Shown here: one piece after another, positions 1 through 7,025 of the stretch
How the letters are laid out: every line of letters starts with the position of its first letter
How positions within the stretch are numbered: the first letter of the stretch is position 1
Source: Atribacterota bacterium
GTDB lineage: Bacteria; Atribacterota; Phoenicimicrobiia; Phoenicimicrobiales; Phoenicimicrobiaceae
Direction of reading: 5' to 3'
Assembly (NCBI GenBank): GCA_030666935.1
Contig: DAOUWX010000017.1
Coordinates: 1 to 17,483, forward strand
DNA: 17,483 nt
Program-made: the position numbers and the translations under genes
Notes under the pieces: model-generated
Told to the model about the DNA's origin: nothing
The model's database searches: none
Seen by the model: the letters and a program-made list of their open reading frames with translations, nothing else

Positions 1-1
1 A

Positions 2-106
2 GAGGAGGTATCCCAACAGATAAACCAAACATTAGATGCTACTTCTTTGAAAGATTTATGTAAAATAACCCAAAGAATAAAAGAAGGACAAAAATATGAA
101 AGATAA
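2..106 (+). CDS. 3' end of an unidentified gene
   Basis: An open frame enters from the left edge and ends at TAA 104-106, giving a 34-residue tail (EEVSQQINQT...QKYER) rich in Lys, Gln and Glu and probably helical. It overlaps the start of the next gene by 11 bases, a spacing typical of translationally coupled genes, which is the main reason to believe it. A second frame open from position 1 stops at 63 and fits the context less well. I do not recognise the family from this short piece. Confidence 0.45.
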   Translation, partial: EEVSQQINQTLDATSLKDLCKITQRIKEGQKYER

Positions 107-1100
107 GATAAAAGCGGTAGCTTTGTTCTCCGGAGGTTTAGATAGTATTTTAGCGGTAAAACTTATCCAGGAACAGGGGATAGAGGTAAAAGGGATTAAT
201 TTTACTACTCCCTTCTTTGGTTTGGACGAAGCTTTTGTAATAGCAAAGGATCTAGATATAAATTTAGAAATAATAGATATTACCGAAGAGCTTCTAAGGA
301 TTTTAAAAAAACCCAAGTATGGGTTCGGAAAGAATATGAATCCCTGTATAGATTGTCATGCTCTTATGTTCAAAAAAGCGGGAGAATATATGAACAAGAT
401 AGGAGCTTCTTTTATTTTAAGTGGTGAAGTATTAGGAGAAAGACCCATGTCTCAGAACAGAAATAGCTTAAGTATAATTGAGAGAGAATCAGGGTTTGAA
501 GGTAAAATTCTTCGTCCGTTATCTGCTTTATTATTAACGGAGACCATTCCCGAAAAAGAGGGGATGGTGAACAGAAATAAATTGTTGGATATTTCTGGCC
601 GCTCGAGAAAAAGACAGATGGAGTTAGCTGCTAAAATGGGGATAAAAGATTATCCTTCACCGGCCGGAGGTTGCAAATTAACTGAGCCGGCTTTTTCTAA
701 AAGATTAAGAGATTTATTTACTCAAGGCAGTTTTTCTTTAGAAGAGATAGAACTGTTAAAATTAGGCCGACACTTCAGACTAAGTAAAGATATTAAATTG
801 GTAGTAGGAAGAAATAAAGAAGAGAATGAACAACTAAAAAATTTTTTTCAAGATGTAGACTTTCTTTTTAAAGCTAAAAATTTAAAAGGCCCGGTTTCTT
901 TGTTAAAAAGGGGGTCTAAGGTAGATAACGAACTGATCGATAAATCCTGTCGGATTACTGCAAGGTATTGCGATAGAAATGAAGAAGAAAACGAAGAAGT
1001 CAATATTAATTATTATAATAAATCTAACGAATTGGTCAGAACCATAAAAGTAAAACCATTAGTAGAAGATGAATTAGAAATACTAAGAATACAAGGATAA
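96..1100 (+). CDS. PP-loop ATPase, ThiI/TtuA-like putative tRNA thiolation protein
   Basis: A 334-residue protein with an N-terminal ATP-binding PP-loop (SGGLDS, residues 12-17), the signature of enzymes that adenylate a substrate before sulfur or nitrogen transfer. It also has a CxxC pair in NPCIDC (C84, C87) and a further cysteine in AGGC (C193). Three cysteines around a PP-loop are known from iron-sulfur-dependent tRNA thiolases such as TtuA, so a cluster-bearing sulfur transferase is a reasonable inference. The C-terminal third (about 225-334, with GRHFR and GRN) is a separate domain that I recall in ThiI-like proteins of deep-branching bacteria, often labelled tRNA 4-thiouridine synthase or DUF814-type. 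It lacks the THUMP region of classical ThiI at its N terminus. The start at 96 follows AGAAGGA. MnmA lies 30 bases downstream, so both probably serve tRNA sulfuration. Family membership is fairly secure; the exact substrate is unknown. Confidence 0.75.
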   Translation: MKDKIKAVALFSGGLDSILAVKLIQEQGIEVKGINFTTPFFGLDEAFVIAKDLDINLEIIDITEELLRILKKPKYGFGKNMNPCIDCHALMFKKAGEYMNKIGASFILSGEVLGERPMSQNRNSLSIIERESGFEGKILRPLSALLLTETIPEKEGMVNRNKLLDISGRSRKRQMELAAKMGIKDYPSPAGGCKLTEPAFSKRLRDLFTQGSFSLEEIELLKLGRHFRLSKDIKLVVGRNKEENEQLKNFFQDVDFLFKAKNLKGPVSLLKRGSKVDNELIDKSCRITARYCDRNEEENEEVNINYYNKSNELVRTIKVKPLVEDELEILRIQG

Positions 1101-1130
1101 ATACTTAGCACAAAAAGAGAATAAACTATT

Positions 1131-2180
1131 ATGATTAAAAATTTAAAAAAGAAAGTAGTAGTGGCTATGAGTGGAGGGGTGGATAGTTCGTTAGCCGCTG
1201 CCCTGTTGAAGGAAAAAGGTTATGATGTTATCGGTATAACTATCTATCATTATGAGGGTAACGAAAATTTAGAATCAGTAGAACAGGCCGCCCAAAATCT
1301 AAAAATTCCCTGGCACGTTCTGGATTTTACCAAAGAATTTAAAAATATAGTTATAGACTATTTTTGTCAGGAATATCTCACAGGCCAAACCCCCAACCCT
1401 TGTGTAGTCTGTAATCTTAAAATAAAATTTGGATTATTATTAGAGAAAGTAAAATCTTTAGGTACGGATTATCTTGCTACCGGCCACTATACTATTAATG
1501 AATATGACCGGAAGAGCAAAAAATACTTGCTTAAGAGAGGAATAGATGAAAACAAAGACCAGTCTTATTTTCTTTATAGATTAAATCAGGAAATATTACC
1601 TTATGTTTTGTTTCCTTTGGGCAAACTTAAGAAAAGCAAGACCAGAGAATTGGCTAAAAAATATGGATTAAAAAATTATAAAAAAGAAGAGAGTCAGGAA
1701 ATTTGTTTTATTCGGGATGATAATTATAGAAAATTTTTAACTCAACATATTGAAGATGCTGTTAAACCTGGTAAGTTTATAGATAAAGAAGGAAAAATAT
1801 TAGGAGAGCATCAAGGTATTCCTTTTTACACTATTGGCCAGAGAAAAGGGCTGGGAGTATCTTTGAGTAAACGTATGTATGTAATTAAAATAAATCCCCA
1901 GCAAAATACAATTACTCTGGGCGATGATAAAGATCTTTATAAGGATAAATTATTAGTAAAAGATTTAAATATTATTTCCGGCGATAAACTTTCAAAATCT
2001 GTAAAGACAGAGGTAAAGATAAGATATAATAGTAAAAAATCTCCGGCAATTATTTCCCCTTATGGTGAAGACAGGGTCCTAATTAATTTTGAAAAACCGC
2101 AAAGAGCGATTACTCCGGGGCAATCAGCAGTATTTTATCAGGGAGATGTAGTTGTTGGAGGCGGGATAATAGAACATTAA
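1131..2180 (+). CDS. mnmA: tRNA-specific 2-thiouridylase MnmA
   Basis: This cytoplasmic enzyme makes 2-thiouridine at wobble position 34 of tRNA for Lys, Glu and Gln, activating the uridine with ATP and accepting sulfur from a persulfide relay. The 349 residues match the family length. Visible motifs are the PP-loop SGGVDS (14-19), TPNPCVVCN with catalytic Cys91, GHY (118-120), DQSYFLY (143-149), SQEICFI with the second catalytic Cys192, the tRNA-binding IGQRKGLG (235-242) and the C-terminal beta-barrel motif TPGQSAVFY (328-336). Both cysteines of the disulfide/persulfide mechanism are present, so the protein should be active. It follows the ThiI-like gene after 30 bases with only a weak Shine-Dalgarno (AAGAG), suggesting one transcript. 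Confidence 0.96.
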   Translation: MIKNLKKKVVVAMSGGVDSSLAAALLKEKGYDVIGITIYHYEGNENLESVEQAAQNLKIPWHVLDFTKEFKNIVIDYFCQEYLTGQTPNPCVVCNLKIKFGLLLEKVKSLGTDYLATGHYTINEYDRKSKKYLLKRGIDENKDQSYFLYRLNQEILPYVLFPLGKLKKSKTRELAKKYGLKNYKKEESQEICFIRDDNYRKFLTQHIEDAVKPGKFIDKEGKILGEHQGIPFYTIGQRKGLGVSLSKRMYVIKINPQQNTITLGDDKDLYKDKLLVKDLNIISGDKLSKSVKTEVKIRYNSKKSPAIISPYGEDRVLINFEKPQRAITPGQSAVFYQGDVVVGGGIIEH

Positions 2181-2225
2181 AAATATTTAAACTTTAGTCT
2201 ATTTTTTTGCTCGATTAAAAGTAGA

Positions 2226-2250
2226 AACTTATTTGTATATTGAATAAGTT
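2226..2250 (+). other. Small stem-loop downstream of mnmA
   Basis: AACTTATT (2226-2233) and AATAAGTT (2243-2250) form an 8-bp perfect stem with a 9-base loop 45 bases past the mnmA stop. No T-run follows, so it is at best a weak 3' end structure. The mnmA-LacI spacer (2181-2510) otherwise holds the promoter, leader hairpins and operator listed separately. No coding potential is seen in it. Confidence 0.3.
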
Positions 2251-2304
2251 ATTAAATAACAAAGATTCTTCAATAGTGCAAATGTATTGGACTCAAACAA
2301 AAAT

Positions 2305-2333
2305 TTGACTTTTAAAATAATTTAGATTAAAAT
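2305..2333 (+). promoter_or_regulatory. Sigma70-type promoter upstream of the LacI gene
   Basis: TTGACT (2305-2310) and TAAAAT (2328-2333) are separated by exactly 17 bases. Both boxes are close to consensus and the predicted start is near 2340. It is the best promoter in the mnmA-LacI spacer and would give a leader of about 170 bases before the LacI start codon. Confidence 0.6.
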
Positions 2334-2370
2334 TAATTTAAAATAATTAAAAAATAAAATTTTCTACTTA

Positions 2371-2463
2371 CTAATAAATACTATTAGAAATGGTGTTTTC
2401 TCCATTAATTCAAGATATGTGGAACAATATTTAGGTCAACCTAATAAATTCCACTATTTTTTT
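2371..2463 (+). promoter_or_regulatory. Structured leader ending in a terminator-like hairpin
   Basis: Three stem-loops follow one another downstream of the 2305-2333 promoter: CTAATA/TATTAG (2371-2376 and 2382-2387), AATGG/CCATT (2389-2393 and 2402-2406), and a longer imperfect hairpin 2419-2454. The last has outer arms GTGGAA/TTCCAC, an internal loop and inner arms TTAGG/CCTAA, and is followed by seven T residues (2457-2463). That is the layout of an intrinsic terminator placed in the leader of the LacI gene. It may be an attenuator, the end of a short RNA, or simply a distant terminator for mnmA. No known riboswitch class was recognised. Confidence 0.45.
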
Positions 2464-2474
2464 ATAAGTATAGA

Positions 2475-2486
2475 GTAAACGTTTAC
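2475..2486 (+). promoter_or_regulatory. LacI-family operator (perfect 12-bp palindrome)
   Basis: GTAAACGTTTAC is a perfect palindrome with a central CG, the hallmark of operators bound by LacI/GalR-family repressors. It ends 24 bases before the start codon of the LacI-family gene and directly follows TATAGA (2469-2474), which could be a -10 box. Autoregulation by the adjacent regulator is the simplest reading. No second copy was found in front of the binding-protein gene. Confidence 0.75.
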
Positions 2487-2510
2487 GTATTATCTTAAGG
2501 CGGCCAGATA

Positions 2511-3515
2511 ATGAAACCAACGATTAAAGATATCGCGAAAAAAATTGGTGTTTCCGTAGCTACTGTTTCACGTGTAATAAATAATCGTTCTGGATATTCC
2601 CCGGAAACAGAAAAAAAAGTATTGAAGGCAATTAACAAATTAGGTTATTACCCTAATGCCCTGGCAAGAGGATTAGTAGGTAAAAAGATCAAAACTATTG
2701 GAGTCTTGATGCCCAGTGTGTCAAGTATGGTTGCTTCCAAAATACTAAGCGGTATTGAAGATGCAGCTCATAATAAAAACTATAGTGTAATTATCTGTAA
2801 TACCGATAATAGTGGGAAAAGAACAATTAATTATTTACGCGTTTTAAGAGAAAAACAGATTGATGGAATTATAGTTGTAAGTGAAATATTAACTGATGAG
2901 TATATAAATGTGATAAAGAAGATGGAAGTACAGGTAGTGTTAGTTTCTACTATCGATAAAGGCAATAATTTTACTTATATAAAAGTTGATGATATAAAGG
3001 CAGCTTATCAGACAACCGAGTATTTGATTAACAAAGGGCATAAAAATATTGCTATGATTAGTGGTACAAAAAATGATGTGGTTGCTGGTATTCCCAGAGT
3101 AAAAGGATATTTAAAAGCTTTAGAAGATTATGGTTTGTCCAAGAAAAAGGAAAATTTAGTTTATGGTGATTTTAGCTTTGATAGTGGTAAAATTTGTATG
3201 GCAAAACTACTTAAACAATCTCCGAAGATTTCCGCTGTTTTTGCCGCTAGCGATGAAATGGCCATCGGGGCTTTATCTGCTGCTTATAGACATAGAATAA
3301 ATGTACCTGAGCAGTTGTCTGTAATTGGTTATGATAATACTACATTAGCTCAGATGACCACCCCTCCACTAACTGTGCTAAGCCAGCCATTTTACCAGAT
3401 GGGATATGAAGGGTTGAGCATGTTGATTAGTAAAATTAAAGGAGAAAGTGTAGAAAATAAAATTTTGCCACATATTATTATTGAACGTCAGACGGTTAAA
3501 GATATAAACAGATAG
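2511..3515 (+). CDS. LacI-family transcriptional regulator
   Basis: A 334-residue repressor of the LacI/GalR family. Residues 4-25 (TIKDIAKKIGVSVATVSRVINN) are the helix-turn-helix, followed by the hinge helix NALARGLVG (49-57) that inserts into the central CG of the operator. From about residue 62 (TIGVLMPSVSS) to the C terminus runs the periplasmic-binding-protein-like effector domain, with VIGYDN and the usual PPLTVLSQP segment. Length is normal. The start has AAGGCGG upstream. It sits directly before a sugar-type ABC importer on the same strand and behind a LacI-type operator, so it probably controls that importer and itself in response to an imported sugar or derivative. The sugar cannot be read from the sequence. 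Confidence 0.93.
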   Translation: MKPTIKDIAKKIGVSVATVSRVINNRSGYSPETEKKVLKAINKLGYYPNALARGLVGKKIKTIGVLMPSVSSMVASKILSGIEDAAHNKNYSVIICNTDNSGKRTINYLRVLREKQIDGIIVVSEILTDEYINVIKKMEVQVVLVSTIDKGNNFTYIKVDDIKAAYQTTEYLINKGHKNIAMISGTKNDVVAGIPRVKGYLKALEDYGLSKKKENLVYGDFSFDSGKICMAKLLKQSPKISAVFAASDEMAIGALSAAYRHRINVPEQLSVIGYDNTTLAQMTTPPLTVLSQPFYQMGYEGLSMLISKIKGESVENKILPHIIIERQTVKDINR

Positions 3516-3572
3516 GATCATAAGAGCGAGATTATCTATTTTTATGAACTATCGCATAAAAGGGGGTGTTAG

Positions 3573-3605
3573 ATGAGACTTAAGAATGTATACTCTTTTA
3601 TTTAG
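3573..3605 (+). CDS. Possible 10-residue leader peptide
   Basis: ATG at 3573 follows a strong purine-rich site (AGGGGG, 3561-3566) at good spacing and encodes MRLKNVYSFI before TAG at 3603-3605. It lies 77 bases before the binding-protein gene. No run of one amino acid suggests classical attenuation. It may be a genuine upstream small frame or a chance pairing of a Shine-Dalgarno-like run with ATG. Confidence 0.22.
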   Translation: MRLKNVYSFI

Positions 3606-3626
3606 AATGTGTGCTAGAATTTGTGC
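3603..3626 (+). repeat. Tandem 12-bp repeat in the leader of the binding-protein gene
   Basis: TAGAATGTGTGC (3603-3614) is followed directly by TAGAATTTGTGC (3615-3626), one mismatch apart, with a degenerate partial third copy in 3629-3644. It occupies the spacer between the LacI gene and the binding protein. It could be a direct-repeat protein site or a slippage product. Confidence 0.5.
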
Positions 3627-3682
3627 TTTAGTAAATTTGTAGCAAAGTAAAAAAACAATTAAGAAATAGGAGGTAATTTCTC

Positions 3683-4894
3683 ATGAAAAAGTTTGTTGTG
3701 TTAACTTTATCTGTTTTTTTAATAGTATCTATGTGTAGTTTCATAGTTAGTGCTGAAAAAATTAAACTTGAGTTTTTCCAAAGCAAGGAGGAAGTTGTAG
3801 ATCTCTTTGATGAATTAATAGAAAAATTTGAAAAAGAAAATCCTGATATTGATATCGAACAAAATTGTGTTCCTTCACCAGGAGTAGTTTTAAAATCAAG
3901 GTTAGTCAAGAATGATATGCCAGATATACTGGCAATCGGTGGTGACTCTGCATACGGTGAAATAGCTCGAGCAGAAGTTTTGGTTAATTTTTCCAATGAC
4001 CCCATTTTAGAAAAAGTTCATGAAGCATATGTAGAAATGATAGACAAAATAGCTAAAACAGAGACCAAAAATGGAATTCCCTATGCAGCTAATGCCAATA
4101 CAGTTCTTTACAATGTAGAAAAGTTTAAAGAGTTAGGGATAGATGCTCCCAAGACCTGGAATGAATTTATTGCTATTTGTGAAAAAATAAAGGCATCGGG
4201 AGAAACTCCTTTGTATCTTACCTTTAAAGATACCTGGACTATTATGGTTCCCTTTAATTCAATAGTTGCTAATCTTCAAGGAGATGATTTCATTGAAAAA
4301 CGTATGAAGAATGAAACCAGTTTTGTCGAAAGATATGGTGAAATAGCTGAAAAGTTGATGGTTCTACTTGATTATGGACATGATGATAATTTTGGACGAG
4401 GATACGATGATGGTAATACTTCATTTGCCAATGGGAAATCTTTTATGTTAATACAGGGAATTTGGGCAATTTCTTCGGTTAAAAAAGCTAATCCGGATAT
4501 AGAAATTGGAGTATTTGCTCTCCCCGTAAGAGATAAATATGAGGATAATAAATTAGTATCCGGCGTAGACACGGTACTGGCTATTTCTAACAGTACTAAA
4601 TATTCCGAAGCAGCAAAAGAATTTGTTCAATTCCTGATAAAAGAAGAGAATTCGCAGCATTATATTAACCAGGAGAGACTTTATTCTTGTGTAAAAGGAG
4701 TATACCAACAAGATCCTGACTTGGTAGGAATCAAAGAGAATTTTGAAACCGGTAGAATAACTAGTTTTCCTGACCATTATTATCCACCTGGAATGGGAGT
4801 TTCCAATTTAGCGCAGGAATTTTTACTTAAAAAAGATGTAGGTGAATTCTTAAAAATATTAGACAACGAATGGGATAAAGTAGTCTCGAGGTAA
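3683..4894 (+). CDS. ABC transporter extracellular solute-binding protein (family 1, carbohydrate type)
   Basis: A 403-residue secreted binding protein that would capture a sugar or oligosaccharide and deliver it to the two permeases downstream. Residues 1-24 are a signal peptide (KK, hydrophobic core, VSA) with likely signal peptidase I cleavage after A24. Cys18 does not sit in a lipobox, so a soluble or otherwise anchored protein is expected rather than a lipoprotein. The mature part has family 1 features: DLFDELIEKFEKENPDI near the start, NDMPDILAIGG, YNVEKFKELGIDAPKTWNEF (about 145) and FANGKSFMLIQGIWA (about 249). A near-perfect Shine-Dalgarno (AGGAGGT, 3668-3674) predicts high expression, usual for binding proteins. 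Ligand unknown. Confidence 0.92.
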   Translation: MKKFVVLTLSVFLIVSMCSFIVSAEKIKLEFFQSKEEVVDLFDELIEKFEKENPDIDIEQNCVPSPGVVLKSRLVKNDMPDILAIGGDSAYGEIARAEVLVNFSNDPILEKVHEAYVEMIDKIAKTETKNGIPYAANANTVLYNVEKFKELGIDAPKTWNEFIAICEKIKASGETPLYLTFKDTWTIMVPFNSIVANLQGDDFIEKRMKNETSFVERYGEIAEKLMVLLDYGHDDNFGRGYDDGNTSFANGKSFMLIQGIWAISSVKKANPDIEIGVFALPVRDKYEDNKLVSGVDTVLAISNSTKYSEAAKEFVQFLIKEENSQHYINQERLYSCVKGVYQQDPDLVGIKENFETGRITSFPDHYYPPGMGVSNLAQEFLLKKDVGEFLKILDNEWDKVVSR

Positions 4895-4908
4895 TTAACG
4901 AAATCGGA

Positions 4909-4947
4909 AGGTTTGCACCTGCAGATTCAAACAGCAGGTGCAAACCT
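4909..4947 (+). promoter_or_regulatory. Intercistronic stem-loop after the binding-protein gene
   Basis: Arms 4909-4922 (AGGTTTGCACCTGC) and 4934-4947 are perfectly complementary over 14 bp with an 11-base loop and are much GC-richer than the surroundings. Only a short, interrupted T stretch follows. Such hairpins between a binding-protein gene and its permeases are known (malE-malF type) to protect the upstream message and to let only part of transcription proceed. That gives more binding protein than permease. Confidence 0.85.
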
Positions 4948-4986
4948 GTTTGAACTTAATACTAAGAAGATTAAATATGGGAGATA

Positions 4987-5856
4987 ATGATGAAAAGCAA
5001 ATCATCTCACATCTATTATTATATGATAATTCCTGCAGTAGTCTTATTTTTTACCTTTCACACTTATCCGGCTCTCCAGGGAATTTTTTATAGTTTCACT
5101 GACAGTAAAGGCTATGGGACTTATGATTTCGTTGGCTTAAAAAATTATATTAACCTCTTCAAAGATGGACGGGTTTTAAATGCCTATTTCTTTACTTTTA
5201 AATTTGCCGTAATCTCTACAATATTAGTTAATATAATTAGTTTAATTTTAGCCATTGCTTTAAATTCAAGAATAATTTTCCAAAAATTGTTGAAATCTAT
5301 CTATTTTTTACCCCTTGTTTTAAGCGTATTGATAATAGGCTATATTTTTAATTATATATTTACTTATTTAATACCCGATGCAGGAAAAGCTATCGGTATT
5401 GAAGTTTTAAGTAAAAGTATTTTAGGAAATCCGGAGTTAGCCTGGATAGGAATTGTATTTGTTGCAGTTTGGCAGGCATGCGCCTTTAATACCATAATAT
5501 ATTTAGCGGGTTTACAGACGATACCAGTTGACTTATACGAAGCAGCAAACATAGATGGTGCTTCAGGATGGCAGCAATTTCGATATATAACTTTTGTTTT
5601 AATAGCCCCCTTTTTTACCGTGAACATGGTTTTAGCAATGAAAAATTTTTTAATGGTATTTGCTCACGTAGTAGCCATGACTGGCGGAGGTCCCGGACGG
5701 GCGACAGAATCAATTTCTCTTCTAATTTACGATGGGGGCTTTAATGGGGCAGAATTTGCTTATCAATCTGCTAATGCAGTAATATATTTTTTCGTTATTC
5801 TAATTATTTCAATTATACAAATTAATTTTTTACAAAAACGGGAGATAAACTTATAA
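4987..5856 (+). CDS. Carbohydrate ABC transporter permease, MalF/UgpA type
   Basis: A 289-residue inner-membrane protein with about six hydrophobic segments, first around residues 11-24, then about 67-92, 103-127, 151-175, 202-228 and 263-281. The cytoplasmic EAA loop that docks on the ATPase is at 185-208 (EAANIDGASGWQQFRYITFVLIAP). MTGGGPGRATESISLLIY (231-248) is typical of CUT1 permeases. Two ATG codons stand together at 4987 and 4990. GGGAG (4979-4983) is better spaced for the second, so the protein may start one residue later. Its stop overlaps the next start, so the two permeases are translationally coupled. Confidence 0.93.
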   Translation: MMKSKSSHIYYYMIIPAVVLFFTFHTYPALQGIFYSFTDSKGYGTYDFVGLKNYINLFKDGRVLNAYFFTFKFAVISTILVNIISLILAIALNSRIIFQKLLKSIYFLPLVLSVLIIGYIFNYIFTYLIPDAGKAIGIEVLSKSILGNPELAWIGIVFVAVWQACAFNTIIYLAGLQTIPVDLYEAANIDGASGWQQFRYITFVLIAPFFTVNMVLAMKNFLMVFAHVVAMTGGGPGRATESISLLIYDGGFNGAEFAYQSANAVIYFFVILIISIIQINFLQKREINL

Positions 5857-6677
5857 TGCAAAAAAGTAAAGTGAATTGGGGTGCTTCGATCTTTTTAATA
5901 TTGGGCTCTATAATGATTTTATTCCCTTTGTATATAGCGATTGTGATTGCTTTAAAAAATCCTCAGGAAATAGCTCAATCGGTGCTATCTTTGCCCAAAA
6001 AGCTACATTTTGAAAACTTTATCATAGCCATTAAAATGACCCGATTTTTCAGAAGTTTTACAAATTCATTTATTATAACAGTTTCTGGAGTTGCCTTAAC
6101 AATATTGACTAATTCAATGGTTGCTTATGCAATTGCCAGGAATATGCATAAAAAGTTTTTTAAGTTTTTATATTTTTATTTTGTAAGTGCTTTATTTATT
6201 CCCTTTGCAATTATAATGCTGCCTATTGTTAAACAAACAAGCGCAATGGGAATTGATAATAAATGGGGCTTGATTTTTCTTTATATAGTCTATGGTTTAG
6301 CCTTTAATATATTTTTATATGTTGCTTATATCAAATCAATTCCGATTTCTTTAGAGGAGGCAGCCATTTTAGATGGTTGTAATGTTTGGCAGGTATTTTG
6401 GAAGATTATTTTCCCTTTAATGGCACCAATAAATTCTGCAGTGATGGTTCTTTCTACTTTGTGGCTCTGGAATGATTTTCTGCTGCCGCTTGTTCTTTTA
6501 AGTAAACGCGATGATATGACATTACAATTGGTTCAGTATGTTTTTCAATCCCAGTTCAGAACAGATTATAATTTGGCTTTTGCTTCTTATTTGATGGCCA
6601 TGGCACCTTTAGTTATAATTTACACAGTTGCCCAGAAATGGGTTGTTAGCGGTATTACAAAAGGGTCAATAAAATGA
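5856..6677 (+). CDS. Carbohydrate ABC transporter permease, MalG/UgpE type
   Basis: The second membrane subunit of the importer, 273 residues, with hydrophobic segments near 10-33, 70-95, 104-124, 138-158, 186-212 and 240-262. The EAA loop is at 168-191 (EEAAILDGCNVWQVFWKIIFPLMAP), and WLWNDFLLPLVLL (203-215) is the usual CUT1 signature. ATG 5856-5858 shares its A with the TAA of the first permease. No ATP-binding subunit and no sugar-processing enzyme follows before the operon ends, so the importer must borrow an ATPase encoded elsewhere, as MsiK/MalK-type shared ATPases do. Confidence 0.93.
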   Translation: MQKSKVNWGASIFLILGSIMILFPLYIAIVIALKNPQEIAQSVLSLPKKLHFENFIIAIKMTRFFRSFTNSFIITVSGVALTILTNSMVAYAIARNMHKKFFKFLYFYFVSALFIPFAIIMLPIVKQTSAMGIDNKWGLIFLYIVYGLAFNIFLYVAYIKSIPISLEEAAILDGCNVWQVFWKIIFPLMAPINSAVMVLSTLWLWNDFLLPLVLLSKRDDMTLQLVQYVFQSQFRTDYNLAFASYLMAMAPLVIIYTVAQKWVVSGITKGSIK

Positions 6678-6961
6678 TTTAAAAAGATAAAAAACTTTTC
6701 CTCATCTACACCTTCTTTATCCTAAAAACAATTCACTTAGTCGTTATTTTTAAAATTTATATTATTTCTATTTTCGATAGAATTATCCCGAAAATTGTTT
6801 TTCATAATTTTTTTAGTTTCCATCCAAACTGTCTCCGTTTTTACTCATAATTAATAGTAAAAAAATGATATTTTATTTGAAATATATTCAATATTAATTT
6901 AATAATTTAGATCGATACCAATCTTATTAGACCTTACGAGATAACTATTTGTTAAAAAAAG
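6678..6961. other. AT-rich spacer, no gene seen
   Basis: This spacer separates the importer operon from the HTH-regulated operon. No convincing coding frame or RNA gene was found. The only structure is a weak inverted repeat ATTTTCG/CGAAAAT (6770-6776 and 6789-6795) followed by TGTTTTT, which could be a poor intrinsic terminator for the importer operon. Confidence 0.4.
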
Positions 6962-6990
6962 TTGCTTTGGGAGATAACTTGTGGTATATT
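6962..6990 (+). promoter_or_regulatory. Extended -10 promoter of the HTH operon
   Basis: TTGCTT (6962-6967) and TATATT (6985-6990) are 17 bases apart, with TG at 6982-6983 giving the extended TGn -10 element. The predicted start near 6997 falls inside the adjacent repeated palindrome, so a protein bound there would block transcription. Confidence 0.72.
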
Positions 6991-6992
6991 TA

Positions 6993-7012
6993 TGTATACA
7001 AAAATGTATACA
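6993..7012 (+). promoter_or_regulatory. Double TGTATACA operator
   Basis: Two copies of the self-complementary octamer TGTATACA (6993-7000 and 7005-7012) are separated by AAAA. The site begins two bases after the -10 box, covers the predicted transcription start and touches the Shine-Dalgarno AGGAG (7012-7016). Its place directly before the HTH regulator gene indicates autorepression. The symmetry suggests a dimer or pair of dimers. Confidence 0.75.
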
Positions 7013-7025
7013 GGAGATTTTAAAG

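Noticed and set aside
6981..7025. Upstream GTG start for the HTH regulator
   Set aside because: It would translate the -10 box and the operator. ATG 7026 has a proper Shine-Dalgarno and gives a normal regulator N terminus.
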